Made by a program: the position numbers and the translations under genes. Of a stretch of 14,274 nt of DNA, positions 1 to 7,265 are shown in pieces. Under the pieces are notes generated by a model. It saw only the letters and a program-made list of their open reading frames with translations, was not told where the DNA came from and searched no databases. Position 1 is the first letter of the stretch. Every line of letters begins with the position of its first letter. Source of the stretch: an uncultured Oscillospiraceae bacterium (GTDB lineage: Bacteria > Bacillota > Clostridia > Oscillospirales > Oscillospiraceae); contig CAKTUT010000026.1 in NCBI GenBank assembly GCA_934621665.1, positions 1 to 14,274 of the forward strand. The letters run 5' to 3'.

Positions 1-56
1 CGTAAAGTGTTTTGCCCGACGTACACGCCGCCGTGCAAAACGATTTTACATTTTTT

Positions 57-95
57 CAGCGCGCACATTTGTGTGCGCTGATTTATTTTCGTTCT
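57..95 (+). terminator. Rho-independent terminator of an upstream transcript
   Basis: A 10-bp stem (57-66 with 71-80, one G-U pair) closes an ATTT loop and is followed by a T-rich run, ATTTATTTTCGTTCTT. On the other strand the stem is followed by A residues, so it works on the + strand only. The transcript it ends lies mostly to the left of the window. It stops directly before the -35 box of the next operon, so it insulates that operon. Confidence 0.7.
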
Positions 96-123
96 TGACA
101 AGTATTCTTGTCAGTGCTATGAT
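95..123 (+). promoter_or_regulatory. Sigma-A type promoter of the repressor/membrane-protein operon
   Basis: A perfect -35 box TTGACA (95-100) is separated by 17 bp from a -10 box TATGAT (118-123), one base off consensus. Transcription should begin near 130. The -35 hexamer lies inside the first of three palindromes, and the start site inside the second, so a bound repressor would exclude RNA polymerase. Confidence 0.85.
96..113. promoter_or_regulatory. Operator palindrome 1 (overlaps -35)
   Basis: TGACAAG-TATT-CTTGTCA is a perfect inverted repeat with 7-bp arms and a total width of 18 bp. It shares the TGACAA...TTGTCA half sites with two further palindromes downstream and covers most of the -35 box. 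Probably bound by the Xre-type repressor encoded at 188-400 (inference from position and from usual autoregulation in this family). Confidence 0.8.
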
Positions 124-128
124 GTGTT

Positions 129-146
129 TGACAAAGATAGTTGTCA
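129..146. promoter_or_regulatory. Operator palindrome 2 (at transcription start)
   Basis: TGACAA-AGATAG-TTGTCA has 6-bp arms and the same 18-bp width as the other two copies. Its centre lies 33 bp (about three helical turns) from the centre of palindrome 1, and it covers the predicted start of transcription. Confidence 0.8.
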
Positions 147-149
147 TTT

Positions 150-167
150 TGACAAAGTATCTTGTCA
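150..167. promoter_or_regulatory. Operator palindrome 3 (in leader)
   Basis: TGACAA-AGTATC-TTGTCA, again 18 bp wide. Its centre is 21 bp, almost exactly two helical turns, from that of palindrome 2, so dimers on the two sites would sit on the same face of the DNA and could bind cooperatively. It lies between the start of transcription and the ribosome binding site. Confidence 0.8.
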
Positions 168-187
168 ATCATACAGGAGGTGATCTT

Positions 188-400
188 ATGCCGCTGCACA
201 ACCGGCTCAAGGAGTTCCGCGCCGCAAGAAACATCAATCAAAGCGAAATGGGTCAGCTTGTCCACGTTTCGCGCCAGACCATCAGCATGATTGAGCGCAG
301 CGACTACTCGCCATCCGTCACGCTGGCGCTGAAAATTGCCAAGGTTTTCGGTGTCCCGGTGGAAGAAATTTTTTCCTACGAGGAGGAAGATAAATCATGA
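188..400 (+). CDS. Small Xre/Cro-C1 type HTH transcriptional regulator
   Basis: A 70-residue protein that is almost only a helix-turn-helix domain. Residues 5-15 form the first helix, about 18-38 hold the HTH with the recognition helix near VSRQTISMIE (28-37), and the end is acidic (YEEEDKS). Small stand-alone regulators of this kind (YgzD/YozG-like) usually repress their own operon together with a membrane protein. The start is ATG 188, set by an excellent Shine-Dalgarno, AGGAGGTGATC (175-185), which matches the 3' end of 16S rRNA over 11 bases. A longer reading from TTG/GTG codons upstream would translate the promoter and operators and is rejected. The stop overlaps the next start (ATGA), so the two genes are translationally coupled. 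What ligand or stress relieves repression cannot be read from the sequence. Confidence 0.93.
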   Translation: MPLHNRLKEFRAARNINQSEMGQLVHVSRQTISMIERSDYSPSVTLALKIAKVFGVPVEEIFSYEEEDKS

Positions 401-1167
401 AAGAAACCACATCCGCAAAAGCCGAAAACCGGAAAGCACTCCCGCTTTTCCTGATTATCATCGTCTGTTCGTTTGCCGTCGGCATCCTGTTTGGCATTTT
501 GTCCGTCAACTCTGAGGACGCAGCCTGGCAGGACACGCTGCGCGCCGCGCTGCAAAGCTTCTTCGCCCATTGCAGCAGCTACATTCTGCTGCTCGCAGCC
601 GTGTTTATCATCACCGTTGGCTGTGTCTCCAGCTCCCGCGCAAAAAAGCGCATTGCCACCCTTGGTGACAGCGAAACCGAATTTCAGGCGGTTGACCGCC
701 TGCTGACCCGTGCGCTTAACGCCATCTCACTTGCCACCATTGTGTCGTTTTTCTTCTTAGGCGGCCTGCTGTGCTATTTTATGGACGCACCGTTCCACAC
801 ATTCCTGATCGGCATAGTCTCGTTTCTCGTTATTTTGGCCGCGCAGATTGTAATGACGCAGAAGCTGGTCGATCTTGCCAAGCAGCTCTACCCTGAAAAG
901 CACGGAAGCGTCTACGATATGCGCTTCCAAAAGAAATGGCTTGACAGCTGCGATGAGGCAGAAAAGGCCATCATCGGCGCAGCCGCGCTCAGCGGCTACC
1001 GTGCAGCGACAAGCGCGTGTCTTGTAATGTGGCTTCTCATGATGCTCAGCCATATGTTCTTTGAAACAGGACTGCTCCCCATTTTCGTTGCTACGGTTAT
1101 CTGGCTTGTGGCGTTTATCGCCTACGCCCGCAAGGCAAAGAAGCTTGACATCGCCGGATTGAGCTAA
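397..1167 (+). CDS. Six-helix membrane protein, DUF3169-like
   Basis: A 256-residue integral membrane protein with hydrophobic segments near residues 15-36, 58-77, 108-128, 132-154, 203-222 and 226-243. A soluble stretch at 156-200 carries the motif YPEKHGSVYDMRFQKKWLDS followed by CDEAEK (165-190). That motif, the size and the pairing with a small Xre regulator fit the DUF3169 family as I remember it. The family has no established biochemical role; no catalytic or nucleotide-binding motif is visible. The start ATG (397) overlaps the regulator's stop codon by 4 nt and follows a GAGGAGGAAG sequence, so synthesis of the two proteins is coupled. The pairing suggests an inducible membrane function such as envelope-stress response or export, but this is speculation. 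A GC-rich hairpin ends the operon. Confidence 0.85.
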   Translation: MKETTSAKAENRKALPLFLIIIVCSFAVGILFGILSVNSEDAAWQDTLRAALQSFFAHCSSYILLLAAVFIITVGCVSSSRAKKRIATLGDSETEFQAVDRLLTRALNAISLATIVSFFFLGGLLCYFMDAPFHTFLIGIVSFLVILAAQIVMTQKLVDLAKQLYPEKHGSVYDMRFQKKWLDSCDEAEKAIIGAAALSGYRAATSACLVMWLLMMLSHMFFETGLLPIFVATVIWLVAFIAYARKAKKLDIAGLS

Positions 1168-1181
1168 ATTTGCATAATATT

Positions 1182-1217
1182 ATGCGCCGCACGGCAATGC
1201 CGTGCGGCGCATCTTGT
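1182..1217. terminator. Bidirectional terminator between convergent genes
   Basis: A 13-bp perfect stem (1182-1194 with 1200-1212) closes a 5-nt loop. It lies 14 bp after the membrane-protein stop and 6 bp after the clp stop on the other strand. On the + strand it is followed by CTTGTCTTATTT and on the - strand by an AT-rich AATATTATG run, so it can serve both converging operons, with imperfect U tracts. Confidence 0.75.
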
Positions 1218-1218
1218 C

Positions 1219-3558
1219 TTATTTGCTTTCCAATTTGACGCTCTCGCCATCGCCGGAGGCTGTAATCTCGGAAATCGGCTTTTCAAAGCTCTCTATAATC
1301 TTCTCCGCAATCGGATCTTCCAGCTCACGCTGAATCGTCCGGCGCAAATTGCGCGCGCCGTAGGTAACGGAGTACGACTTCTTTACCAGCGCGTCAATCA
1401 GGCTTTCGTCCCATGTAAACCGGATTCCGCGTGCGTCCAGCGCCTGCTGAAGCTCACGCAGCATAATGGCCGCAATGCCGCGGAAGTTCTCCTCCGTCAG
1501 CTTGTTGAAGCAAACAACCTCATCCACACGGTTGATAAACTCCGGCCGCAGAAACTCGCCAAGCGCCTTGACAGCCTTTTCACGGCTCTGCTCCGATACC
1601 GTCCGTCCAAATCCGACCGAGCCGTCGCGGCGGTCAGAACCGGCGTTGGAGGTCATGATGATGATTGTATTTTCAAAATTAACCACGCGTCCCTGCGCAT
1701 CGGTAATCCGTCCGTCATCCAGAATTTGCAGCAGGATGTTGACAACATCCGGGTGGGCCTTTTCCAGCTCGTCGAACAAAATCACAGAATACGGCTTACG
1801 GCGGATTTTCTCAGTCAGCTGTCCCGCCTCATCATAGCCCACATAGCCGGGAGGCGAGCCGATGATCTTGGAAACGCTGTGCTTTTCCATGTACTCGGAC
1901 ATATCCAGCCGGATGAGCGACTCCACCGACTCAAAAAGCTCGTTCGCCAGAACCTTGACCAGCTCCGTCTTGCCAACGCCCGTAGAGCCGACAAAGATGA
2001 ACGACACCGGACGCTTTTTCGGGCTAATGCCCACACGGCTGCGGCGGATCGCGCGCGCCACTGCGGACACAGCCTCATTCTGACCCACGATATGTTCTTT
2101 CAGCCGATCCTCCAGCGTGCAAAGCTGCGCATACTCCTGCGCCTGAATTTTGCTTGCCGGAATCTTCGTCCAGAGCTCAATAATCCGCGCCAGATTTTCC
2201 ATCGTCAGCGCAGGCTTAGGCAGCGCCTCCAGCTCCGCGATGCGCGTATCCAGCTGCATGTTGCGGCTGCGCAGCGCAGCCATGCGCTCATAGTCCTCCT
2301 GCGTTTTCTCTGTGTTCTCAGTGAGCATATTGAGCTCCAGATCAATGTCTGCGTGCTCCTTTCGAAGCGCCATCAGTTCACCGAGCTCTTTATTGCGCAG
2401 GTTCACATCCGAGCACGCCTCGTCGATCAGGTCAATCGCCTTGTCCGGCAGGAAGCGGTCGGTGATATAGCGCTCGGACAGAATAACCGCCTGCCGTGCG
2501 ATCTCCGGCGAAATCACCACGCCGTGGAACGTCTCATAGTAGTGCGAAATGCCGCGCAGAATCGCAACCGCCTCTTCAATTGTCGGTTCGGCCACCGTAA
2601 CGGGCTGGAACCGGCGCTCCAGTGCGGAGTCCTTTTCAATGTGCTTACGATATTCATTGAATGTCGTCGCACCGATCACCTGAATCTCGCCGCGCGAAAG
2701 TGCGGGCTTGAGGATATTGGCCGCATTCATCGAACCCTCGGCGTCGCCCGCGCCAACCAGATTGTGCACCTCGTCGATCACAAGGATGATATTGCCAAGC
2801 TTTTTGACTTCTTCGATCAGGCCTTTCATCCGGCTTTCAAACTGGCCACGGAACTGCGTACCCGCTACCAGCGCCGTCAGATCCATCAGATAGACCTCTT
2901 TGCCGCGCAGCTTATACGGCACGTCACCCGCCGCGATGCGGATGGCAAGCCCCTCGGCAATCGCCGTTTTGCCGACGCCCGGCTCGCCGATCAGACAGGG
3001 ATTGTTCTTCTGTCGGCGGTTGAGAATCTGAATCACGCGCTCCAGCTCAACCTCCCGGCCGACAATGCGGTCAAGCTTGCCGTCACGCGCCTTTTGCGTC
3101 AGATTCTGACAATAGGTATCCAGGAACTTGTGCTTTTTGCTGCCCTTACCGGCAGCTTTCTCGCCGCGCGCGGATTTTTCATTTTTTGTCTCCTGCGGCT
3201 CTGCCGGCAGGTTTTCGGCATTCTGCGCGTTGCCAAAGAGCTTATTGAGGAACGGGAACGTCGCCGTCTGGCTGTCGTTTTCCTCGTCGTCATCGCCGTC
3301 GGCATCCGCATCCGGGTTATCCTGCCCGGCCAGCATGCCGCCGAGGCTTCCCATCATGTCGGACATTTCGCCGCTGAGATTTTCAAGGTCATCCTCGGTA
3401 ATGCCCATGCGCTGCATCAAATCGTCAACCGGCTTAATGCCAAGCTCCTTGGCGCATTTGAGACAAAGACCCTCGTTAATGGTATTGCCGTTTTCAATTT
3501 TCGTGATAAAAATCACCGCAAGATTTTTCTTGCATCTGGAACATAAGGTTGGTTTCAT
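1219..3558 (-). CDS. clpE: ClpE-like Clp/Hsp100 AAA+ unfoldase with N-terminal zinc finger
   Basis: A 779-residue class I Clp ATPase. Residues 1-40 form a small zinc finger (CxxC at 6/9 and CxxC at 32/35), followed by a low-complexity acidic linker (about 60-140, including [13 protein letters not shown]). AAA domain 1 has Walker A GEPGVGKT (191-198), Walker B with D262/E263 and an Arg-finger segment LERRFQ. A short coiled middle domain of UVR/M type spans about 390-445. AAA domain 2 has Walker A GSTGVGKT (524-531) and Walker B VILFDE (592-597). The VGF tripeptide at 648-650 is the loop that docks onto ClpP, so this is an unfoldase feeding the ClpP protease rather than a ClpB disaggregase. The double Clp_N repeat of ClpC is absent and replaced by the zinc finger, as in ClpE; databases may still label it ClpC. 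The start is supported by AGGAGAT upstream. No tandem CtsR heptads or CIRCE element is visible. Confidence 0.93.
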   Translation of the reverse strand: MKPTLCSRCKKNLAVIFITKIENGNTINEGLCLKCAKELGIKPVDDLMQRMGITEDDLENLSGEMSDMMGSLGGMLAGQDNPDADADGDDDEENDSQTATFPFLNKLFGNAQNAENLPAEPQETKNEKSARGEKAAGKGSKKHKFLDTYCQNLTQKARDGKLDRIVGREVELERVIQILNRRQKNNPCLIGEPGVGKTAIAEGLAIRIAAGDVPYKLRGKEVYLMDLTALVAGTQFRGQFESRMKGLIEEVKKLGNIILVIDEVHNLVGAGDAEGSMNAANILKPALSRGEIQVIGATTFNEYRKHIEKDSALERRFQPVTVAEPTIEEAVAILRGISHYYETFHGVVISPEIARQAVILSERYITDRFLPDKAIDLIDEACSDVNLRNKELGELMALRKEHADIDLELNMLTENTEKTQEDYERMAALRSRNMQLDTRIAELEALPKPALTMENLARIIELWTKIPASKIQAQEYAQLCTLEDRLKEHIVGQNEAVSAVARAIRRSRVGISPKKRPVSFIFVGSTGVGKTELVKVLANELFESVESLIRLDMSEYMEKHSVSKIIGSPPGYVGYDEAGQLTEKIRRKPYSVILFDELEKAHPDVVNILLQILDDGRITDAQGRVVNFENTIIIMTSNAGSDRRDGSVGFGRTVSEQSREKAVKALGEFLRPEFINRVDEVVCFNKLTEENFRGIAAIMLRELQQALDARGIRFTWDESLIDALVKKSYSVTYGARNLRRTIQRELEDPIAEKIIESFEKPISEITASGDGESVKLESK

Positions 3559-3593
3559 CTGGGTATCTCCTTATATTGCTGTATCGCAGCACA

Positions 3594-3622
3594 ATTATAG
3601 CATGCCGCGCTTTCAAAGTCAT
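3594..3622 (-). promoter_or_regulatory. Extended -10 promoter of the clp gene
   Basis: On the - strand TGC-TATAAT gives a consensus -10 box (3599 to 3594) with the extended TG element. The best -35 at 17 bp is a poor ATGACT (3622 to 3617). Transcription would begin near 3587, leaving a leader of about 28 nt with a 5-bp hairpin (3577-3581/3587-3591). This suggests that clp can be expressed apart from the operon upstream. Confidence 0.6.
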
Positions 3623-3654
3623 ACGCCAATTTCCGGCGTGCAGCACAGGTTTTG

Positions 3655-4818
3655 TCAGGGCTTGTAAACTTCGCCTTTGCCGTCGGACAGGACAATAGCA
3701 GAGCCGTCGGTTTTCTGCACCACCGCCGTGGCGGAGCTTGTATTTTCTTTTTGCGATGTCTGCGCAAGCGTGTCAGTATAGAGCGTCAGCTTACTTGCCG
3801 TCAGCACGGAGACGTACTTTCCTGCCGCCGACAGATCCATCAGTTCCTCCGCAACAGCCACCGTGCCAAGCACAATACCGTCAGGGCCAACCGTAACAAT
3901 CGTTGAGCGGTTTCCTGCCCTATACATATTCAGACTCAACGTCAGAAATCCGTCGCCGCCAAAATCAAAGTCTTTCAGATACGCGCCGCCGTACTCATAT
4001 TTTCCCGCCAGCGTTCCATCCATCCGAAGCCACATCACGCTGCTTTCACCCACAGCGCACAGCAGATCATCCGACCAGAAGTGCAGATCGTAAATCAGCT
4101 CGCTGCCAAGTGAAAACGAGCGGTATATCTCCTCAGAGTCCGTTTTGAAGATTTGCATCCGGCTTTCATAGATGCCATCCGACTGACCAAGTGACACCGC
4201 AGCCAGAAAGCTTCCGTCCGACGAAATTGCACACACCGGCAGATACTGGCTGGACGAGAGCCAGCGATAGGTCATCGTGCCATTCGGGTTATAGACATAG
4301 AGTACGCTCTTATAGCCTGTCTCCTGCGTGGCATAGCAGACCCAGTCACCGCTGGAAATATTGGCATCCAGTATCGGTTTTGACGAAGAAATGTCAAGTC
4401 TTGTTCCCTTGGTGCGGTGAACCGTGCGCAGCGTATAGCCGCCCGCGTCATAGGCGAGCAGCTGGTTTGTGCCGACAGCGACAACCGGCGTATTTAATGT
4501 CTGCTGGACAAGCGTAGTCTGTTCGCCCGACGCATCATAAACACTCAGTCCTGTCACCGAGGCCACGGCAAGCCCGCCGTTAAACGCACAATAGCGGTTG
4601 GAGCTGTGCGCATCGAAAGTAAACGTGCCGTCGCCCGAGCTACTTCCCGCGTCCATCTGGTGAAGCCACCGGCGCACCGCACTTAGATTGAGGCTGTCGC
4701 GGAACACATAGAGCGCCACGCCAGCAACCACCACGGCAATCACCACAATCAGCAGCACCATGCGCCGAAGCAGTGTATTGTGCGGCTTTTGCGGCATCTG
4801 AGAAACGTTATCCGACAT
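3655..4818 (-). CDS. Membrane-anchored beta-propeller-like protein, DUF5711-like
   Basis: A protein of 387 residues with a short basic cytoplasmic start, one transmembrane anchor (about 19-38, MVLLIVVIAVVVAGVALYVF) and a large extracytoplasmic domain. The domain is made of repeated beta-strand units with phrases such as GGLAVASVTGLSVYDASGE, SDGSFLAAVSLG and LRMDGTLAGKYEYGG, typical of a WD40/YVTN-like propeller. It resembles the DUF5711 family of Clostridia (recalled, not searched); its function is unknown. No catalytic residues stand out, so a scaffold or sensor role at the envelope is possible. I chose the ATG at 4818, not the longer ATG at 4842, because GGTGAGG lies 9 nt before it and the longer start has no ribosome binding site. 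With this start it overlaps the end of truA by 11 nt and is therefore coupled to it. Confidence 0.8.
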   Translation of the reverse strand: MSDNVSQMPQKPHNTLLRRMVLLIVVIAVVVAGVALYVFRDSLNLSAVRRWLHQMDAGSSSGDGTFTFDAHSSNRYCAFNGGLAVASVTGLSVYDASGEQTTLVQQTLNTPVVAVGTNQLLAYDAGGYTLRTVHRTKGTRLDISSSKPILDANISSGDWVCYATQETGYKSVLYVYNPNGTMTYRWLSSSQYLPVCAISSDGSFLAAVSLGQSDGIYESRMQIFKTDSEEIYRSFSLGSELIYDLHFWSDDLLCAVGESSVMWLRMDGTLAGKYEYGGAYLKDFDFGGDGFLTLSLNMYRAGNRSTIVTVGPDGIVLGTVAVAEELMDLSAAGKYVSVLTASKLTLYTDTLAQTSQKENTSSATAVVQKTDGSAIVLSDGKGEVYKP

Positions 4819-5572
4819 GGAATGAGACCTCACCATCGTCATACCAGAGTTTTGTCATGTAAAGCCCGCCGGGCGGAACGGTCGGCCCTGCCGCCTTGCG
4901 GTCGCCGCGCGCCAAAATCTCGGCCACGGCCTCCGGCGGATATTTTCCCTCCGCCGCATAAACAACCGTCCCCGCCATTGCGCGCGCCATGTTATAGAGA
5001 AAGCCGTTTGCGCATACGCGCAGCGAAATCAGATCGCCGTCTCGCGCAACATCATAGTAATAGACCGTCCGGACAGTGGACTTGACCTCCGTCCCGACCG
5101 AGCGCACCGCCGCGAAATCATGTTCGCCGACGAAGTGCTTTCCCGCCTCTCGCATGATATTCTCGTCGAGGTACTTGGGATAAAACCATGCTCGGTTTAC
5201 ATAAAACGGATCGCCTACACGCGAGTTATAAATCAGATACGTATATTCCTTTCGCACACACGAGCCAATCGCATTAAAGTCGTCGTGCACATCCATCGCG
5301 CGCGTCACTACAATATCGTCCGGCAGATGCGTATTGAGCGCATATGGCAGCCGGTCGGCCGGGATACGCGATTCGGTGCGGAAATTTGCCACGTATACGC
5401 GCGCGTGTACGCCCGCATCCGTCCGGCCGCAGCCGGTGATGTGCACCGGGTGGCCGACAACCATGGCCGTGGCTTTTTCCAGCGTCTCGCCGACGGTTAC
5501 GGCGTTTTTCTGCACCTGCCAGCCGTGATAGGCCGTGCCGAGATATTTGAGAAACAGTGCGATATTGCGCAT
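4808..5572 (-). CDS. truA: tRNA pseudouridine(38-40) synthase TruA
   Basis: A 254-residue enzyme, the usual TruA length. It isomerises uridine to pseudouridine at positions 38-40 in the anticodon arm of tRNAs in the cytoplasm. The catalytic motif GRTDAGVHA (49-57) with nucleophile Asp52 is intact. Also present are the opening LKYLGTAYHGWQ, the segment VRKEYTY, the FLYNMAR motif of the second half and the closing AAGPTVPPGGLYMTKLWY. The start has GGAGG about 7 nt ahead. It follows ecfT by 12 bp, and its end overlaps the DUF5711-like gene. Placement of truA directly after ecfA1-ecfA2-ecfT is a classic Bacillota gene order (in Bacillus the block lies next to ribosomal protein genes, which are missing here). 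Confidence 0.97.
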   Translation of the reverse strand: MRNIALFLKYLGTAYHGWQVQKNAVTVGETLEKATAMVVGHPVHITGCGRTDAGVHARVYVANFRTESRIPADRLPYALNTHLPDDIVVTRAMDVHDDFNAIGSCVRKEYTYLIYNSRVGDPFYVNRAWFYPKYLDENIMREAGKHFVGEHDFAAVRSVGTEVKSTVRTVYYYDVARDGDLISLRVCANGFLYNMARAMAGTVVYAAEGKYPPEAVAEILARGDRKAAGPTVPPGGLYMTKLWYDDGEVSFHVG

Positions 5573-5584
5573 AGTCTTCCTCCG

Positions 5585-6388
5585 TTACAGCCCGAAATGG
5601 CGCATTACAAACATCACAGACAGAAGCGCAACGCCGATTGCATAGGCCGCCGCGTCAAGGCCTGTGTATTTCAGCTGATTGAGCCGCGTGCGCCCCTCGC
5701 CGCCGTGGTAGCAGCGGCATTCCATCGCCGTGGCAAGCTCATCGGCGCGGCGGAACGCGCTGACAAACAGCGGCACCAGAATCGGTACCATCGCCTTGGC
5801 ACGCGCCATCAAGCTTCCGGTTTCAAAATCAGCACCGCGCGCTTTCTGTGCGCTCATAATCTTGTCGGTCTCCTCGATAAGCGTGGGAATAAAGCGCAGC
5901 GCGATGCACATCATCATTGCAAGCTCATGCACCGGCACGTGCAGCTTTTTGAGCGGATTAAGAAGATTTTCAAGTCCGTCCGTCAGCGCAATCGGCGACG
6001 TGGTATATGTCAGCATAAACGTGCCTGAAATCAGCATCATAATCCGAAGCGCCATAAAAATCGCGTTGCGGATGCCGCTTTTCGTGATTTTGAAAATCCA
6101 GAACTGCACCAACGGCTCGCCCTGGCCATAGAACAGGTTCAAAACCGCCGTCAGCGCGATAATCAGCACCATCGGCTTCATGCCGCGCACAAGAACGCGC
6201 ACCGGAATTTTGGAAATCCGCACAACCGCCGCCAAAAACACGAACATGGCCGCGTAGGACGCCCATCCCGTGGCCAGAAACAGCGCCACAATATAGACAA
6301 TTACCAGCACAATCTTGGTGCGCGGGTCAAGCCGGTGCACCGGCGTTGTGCCGGGAAAATATTGTCCGAGCGTGATATCCTTAAGCAT
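5585..6388 (-). CDS. ecfT: ECF transporter transmembrane component EcfT
   Basis: A 267-residue membrane protein that couples the two ATPases EcfA1/EcfA2 to interchangeable substrate-binding S components in vitamin and metal uptake. Visible are the opening LGQYFPGTTPVHRLDPRTK, several hydrophobic helices (about 26-57, 70-88, 108-128, 245-262) and the long cytoplasmic coupling region. The latter has the first coupling motif QKARGADF (181-188) and a second one, AMECRCY (221-227), where other family members usually have AMEARCY-like sequences. The start ATG overlaps the ecfA2 stop by 8 nt, with GGGGG ahead of it. No S component lies in the window, so this is the shared, group II type of module serving S proteins encoded elsewhere. 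Confidence 0.96.
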   Translation of the reverse strand: MLKDITLGQYFPGTTPVHRLDPRTKIVLVIVYIVALFLATGWASYAAMFVFLAAVVRISKIPVRVLVRGMKPMVLIIALTAVLNLFYGQGEPLVQFWIFKITKSGIRNAIFMALRIMMLISGTFMLTYTTSPIALTDGLENLLNPLKKLHVPVHELAMMMCIALRFIPTLIEETDKIMSAQKARGADFETGSLMARAKAMVPILVPLFVSAFRRADELATAMECRCYHGGEGRTRLNQLKYTGLDAAAYAIGVALLSVMFVMRHFGL

Positions 6389-7250
6389 GGCGCACGCCCC
6401 CTTTCAAAAGCGGGCGAATAGCCGCCTCTGCCTGCTCCACGGTAAACACCGATGTATCAACGTCCAGTCCCAGCTCGCGCAGACGCAAAAACACGCGTGT
6501 AATCTCCGGCACATCAAGGCCGATTTTTGACAACTCCGCCGCATGGGAAAACACCTCCGACGGCGTGCCGGTCATGGCGACGCTGCCGTCATTCATGACA
6601 ATCAGCCGGTCAACGTTTGACGCAATCTCCTCCATCGAGTGGCTGACCATGATCACCGTTGCGTTCTGAGAACTCTGATAATCGCGGATGTTCTGCAAAA
6701 TGCTCTCGCGTCCTGCCGGGTCAAGTCCCGCTGTTGGCTCATCCAGAATCAAAACATCCGGCTCCATGGCAATCACGCCCGCAATAGCCGCGCGGCGCTT
6801 TTGCCCGCCGGAAAGATCAAACGGCGATTTTTCCAGCTGTTCCTCTGTAATGCCGACAAAGCCAGCCGCGCGCAGCACGCGATCGCGGATTTCATCCTCG
6901 GAGAGTCCCATATTCTTTGGGCCAAAGGCAATATCTCGATAAATTGTCTCTTCAAACAGCTGATACTCCGGATACTGGAATACCAGTCCCACCTTGAAGC
7001 GGATTTCACGCGTAAATTTTGCGTCTTTCCAGATATCCTCACCGTCAAACAGAATTTTCCCGCCAGTTGGCTTCAAAAGGCCGTTCAAATGCTGAATCAG
7101 GGTGGATTTTCCGGAGCCGGTATGACCGATCAGGCCGATAAACTCGCCGCGATATGCTTTTAAATTTACGTCGTGCAGCGCAATATGCTCAAACGGCGTT
7201 CCCTCGCTGTAGACGTGCGACAGGTTTTGTATCTCTAAAACAGGAGTCAA
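6381..7250 (-). CDS. ecfA2: ECF transporter ATPase EcfA2
   Basis: A 289-residue ABC ATPase, the second of the pair that powers the ECF transporter. It has Walker A GHTGSGKST (42-50), a Q-loop in FQYPEYQLFE (91-100, the EcfA2-typical sequence), the signature LSGGQ (146-150), Walker B VLILDEP (166-172) and the switch histidine His204. It starts with TTG at 7250, decided by a strong GGAGG 8 nt ahead, 15 bp after ecfA1. The C-terminal 70 residues contain the EcfA dimerisation segment (PEITRVFLRLRELGLD). It forms a heterodimer with EcfA1. Confidence 0.96.
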   Translation of the reverse strand: MTPVLEIQNLSHVYSEGTPFEHIALHDVNLKAYRGEFIGLIGHTGSGKSTLIQHLNGLLKPTGGKILFDGEDIWKDAKFTREIRFKVGLVFQYPEYQLFEETIYRDIAFGPKNMGLSEDEIRDRVLRAAGFVGITEEQLEKSPFDLSGGQKRRAAIAGVIAMEPDVLILDEPTAGLDPAGRESILQNIRDYQSSQNATVIMVSHSMEEIASNVDRLIVMNDGSVAMTGTPSEVFSHAAELSKIGLDVPEITRVFLRLRELGLDVDTSVFTVEQAEAAIRPLLKGGVRHA

Positions 7251-7265
7251 AAATCGTTCCTCCGA

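Noticed and set aside
71..187. N-terminal extension of the HTH regulator to 109 residues
   Set aside because: It would translate the -35, -10 and operators and the predicted start of transcription; the perfect Shine-Dalgarno at 175-185 fixes the start at 188.
1726..3546. 606-residue open frame on the + strand
   Set aside because: It lies antisense to the clp gene, is rich in Arg/His/Leu of the kind produced by reading GC-rich codons backwards, and has no family motifs.
3623..3639. Hairpin ACGCC/GGCGT after the DUF5711-like gene as a terminator
   Set aside because: Only 5 bp with a 7-nt loop and no U tract; read-through from the operon into clp is therefore possible.
4819..4842. Longer start of the DUF5711-like protein at 4842
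   Set aside because: No ribosome binding site ahead of it, and a larger overlap with truA; the ATG at 4818 has GGTGAGG at good spacing.
5120..6028. 302-residue open frame on the + strand
   Set aside because: Antisense across truA and ecfT, both of which are certain; no ribosome binding site or motif.
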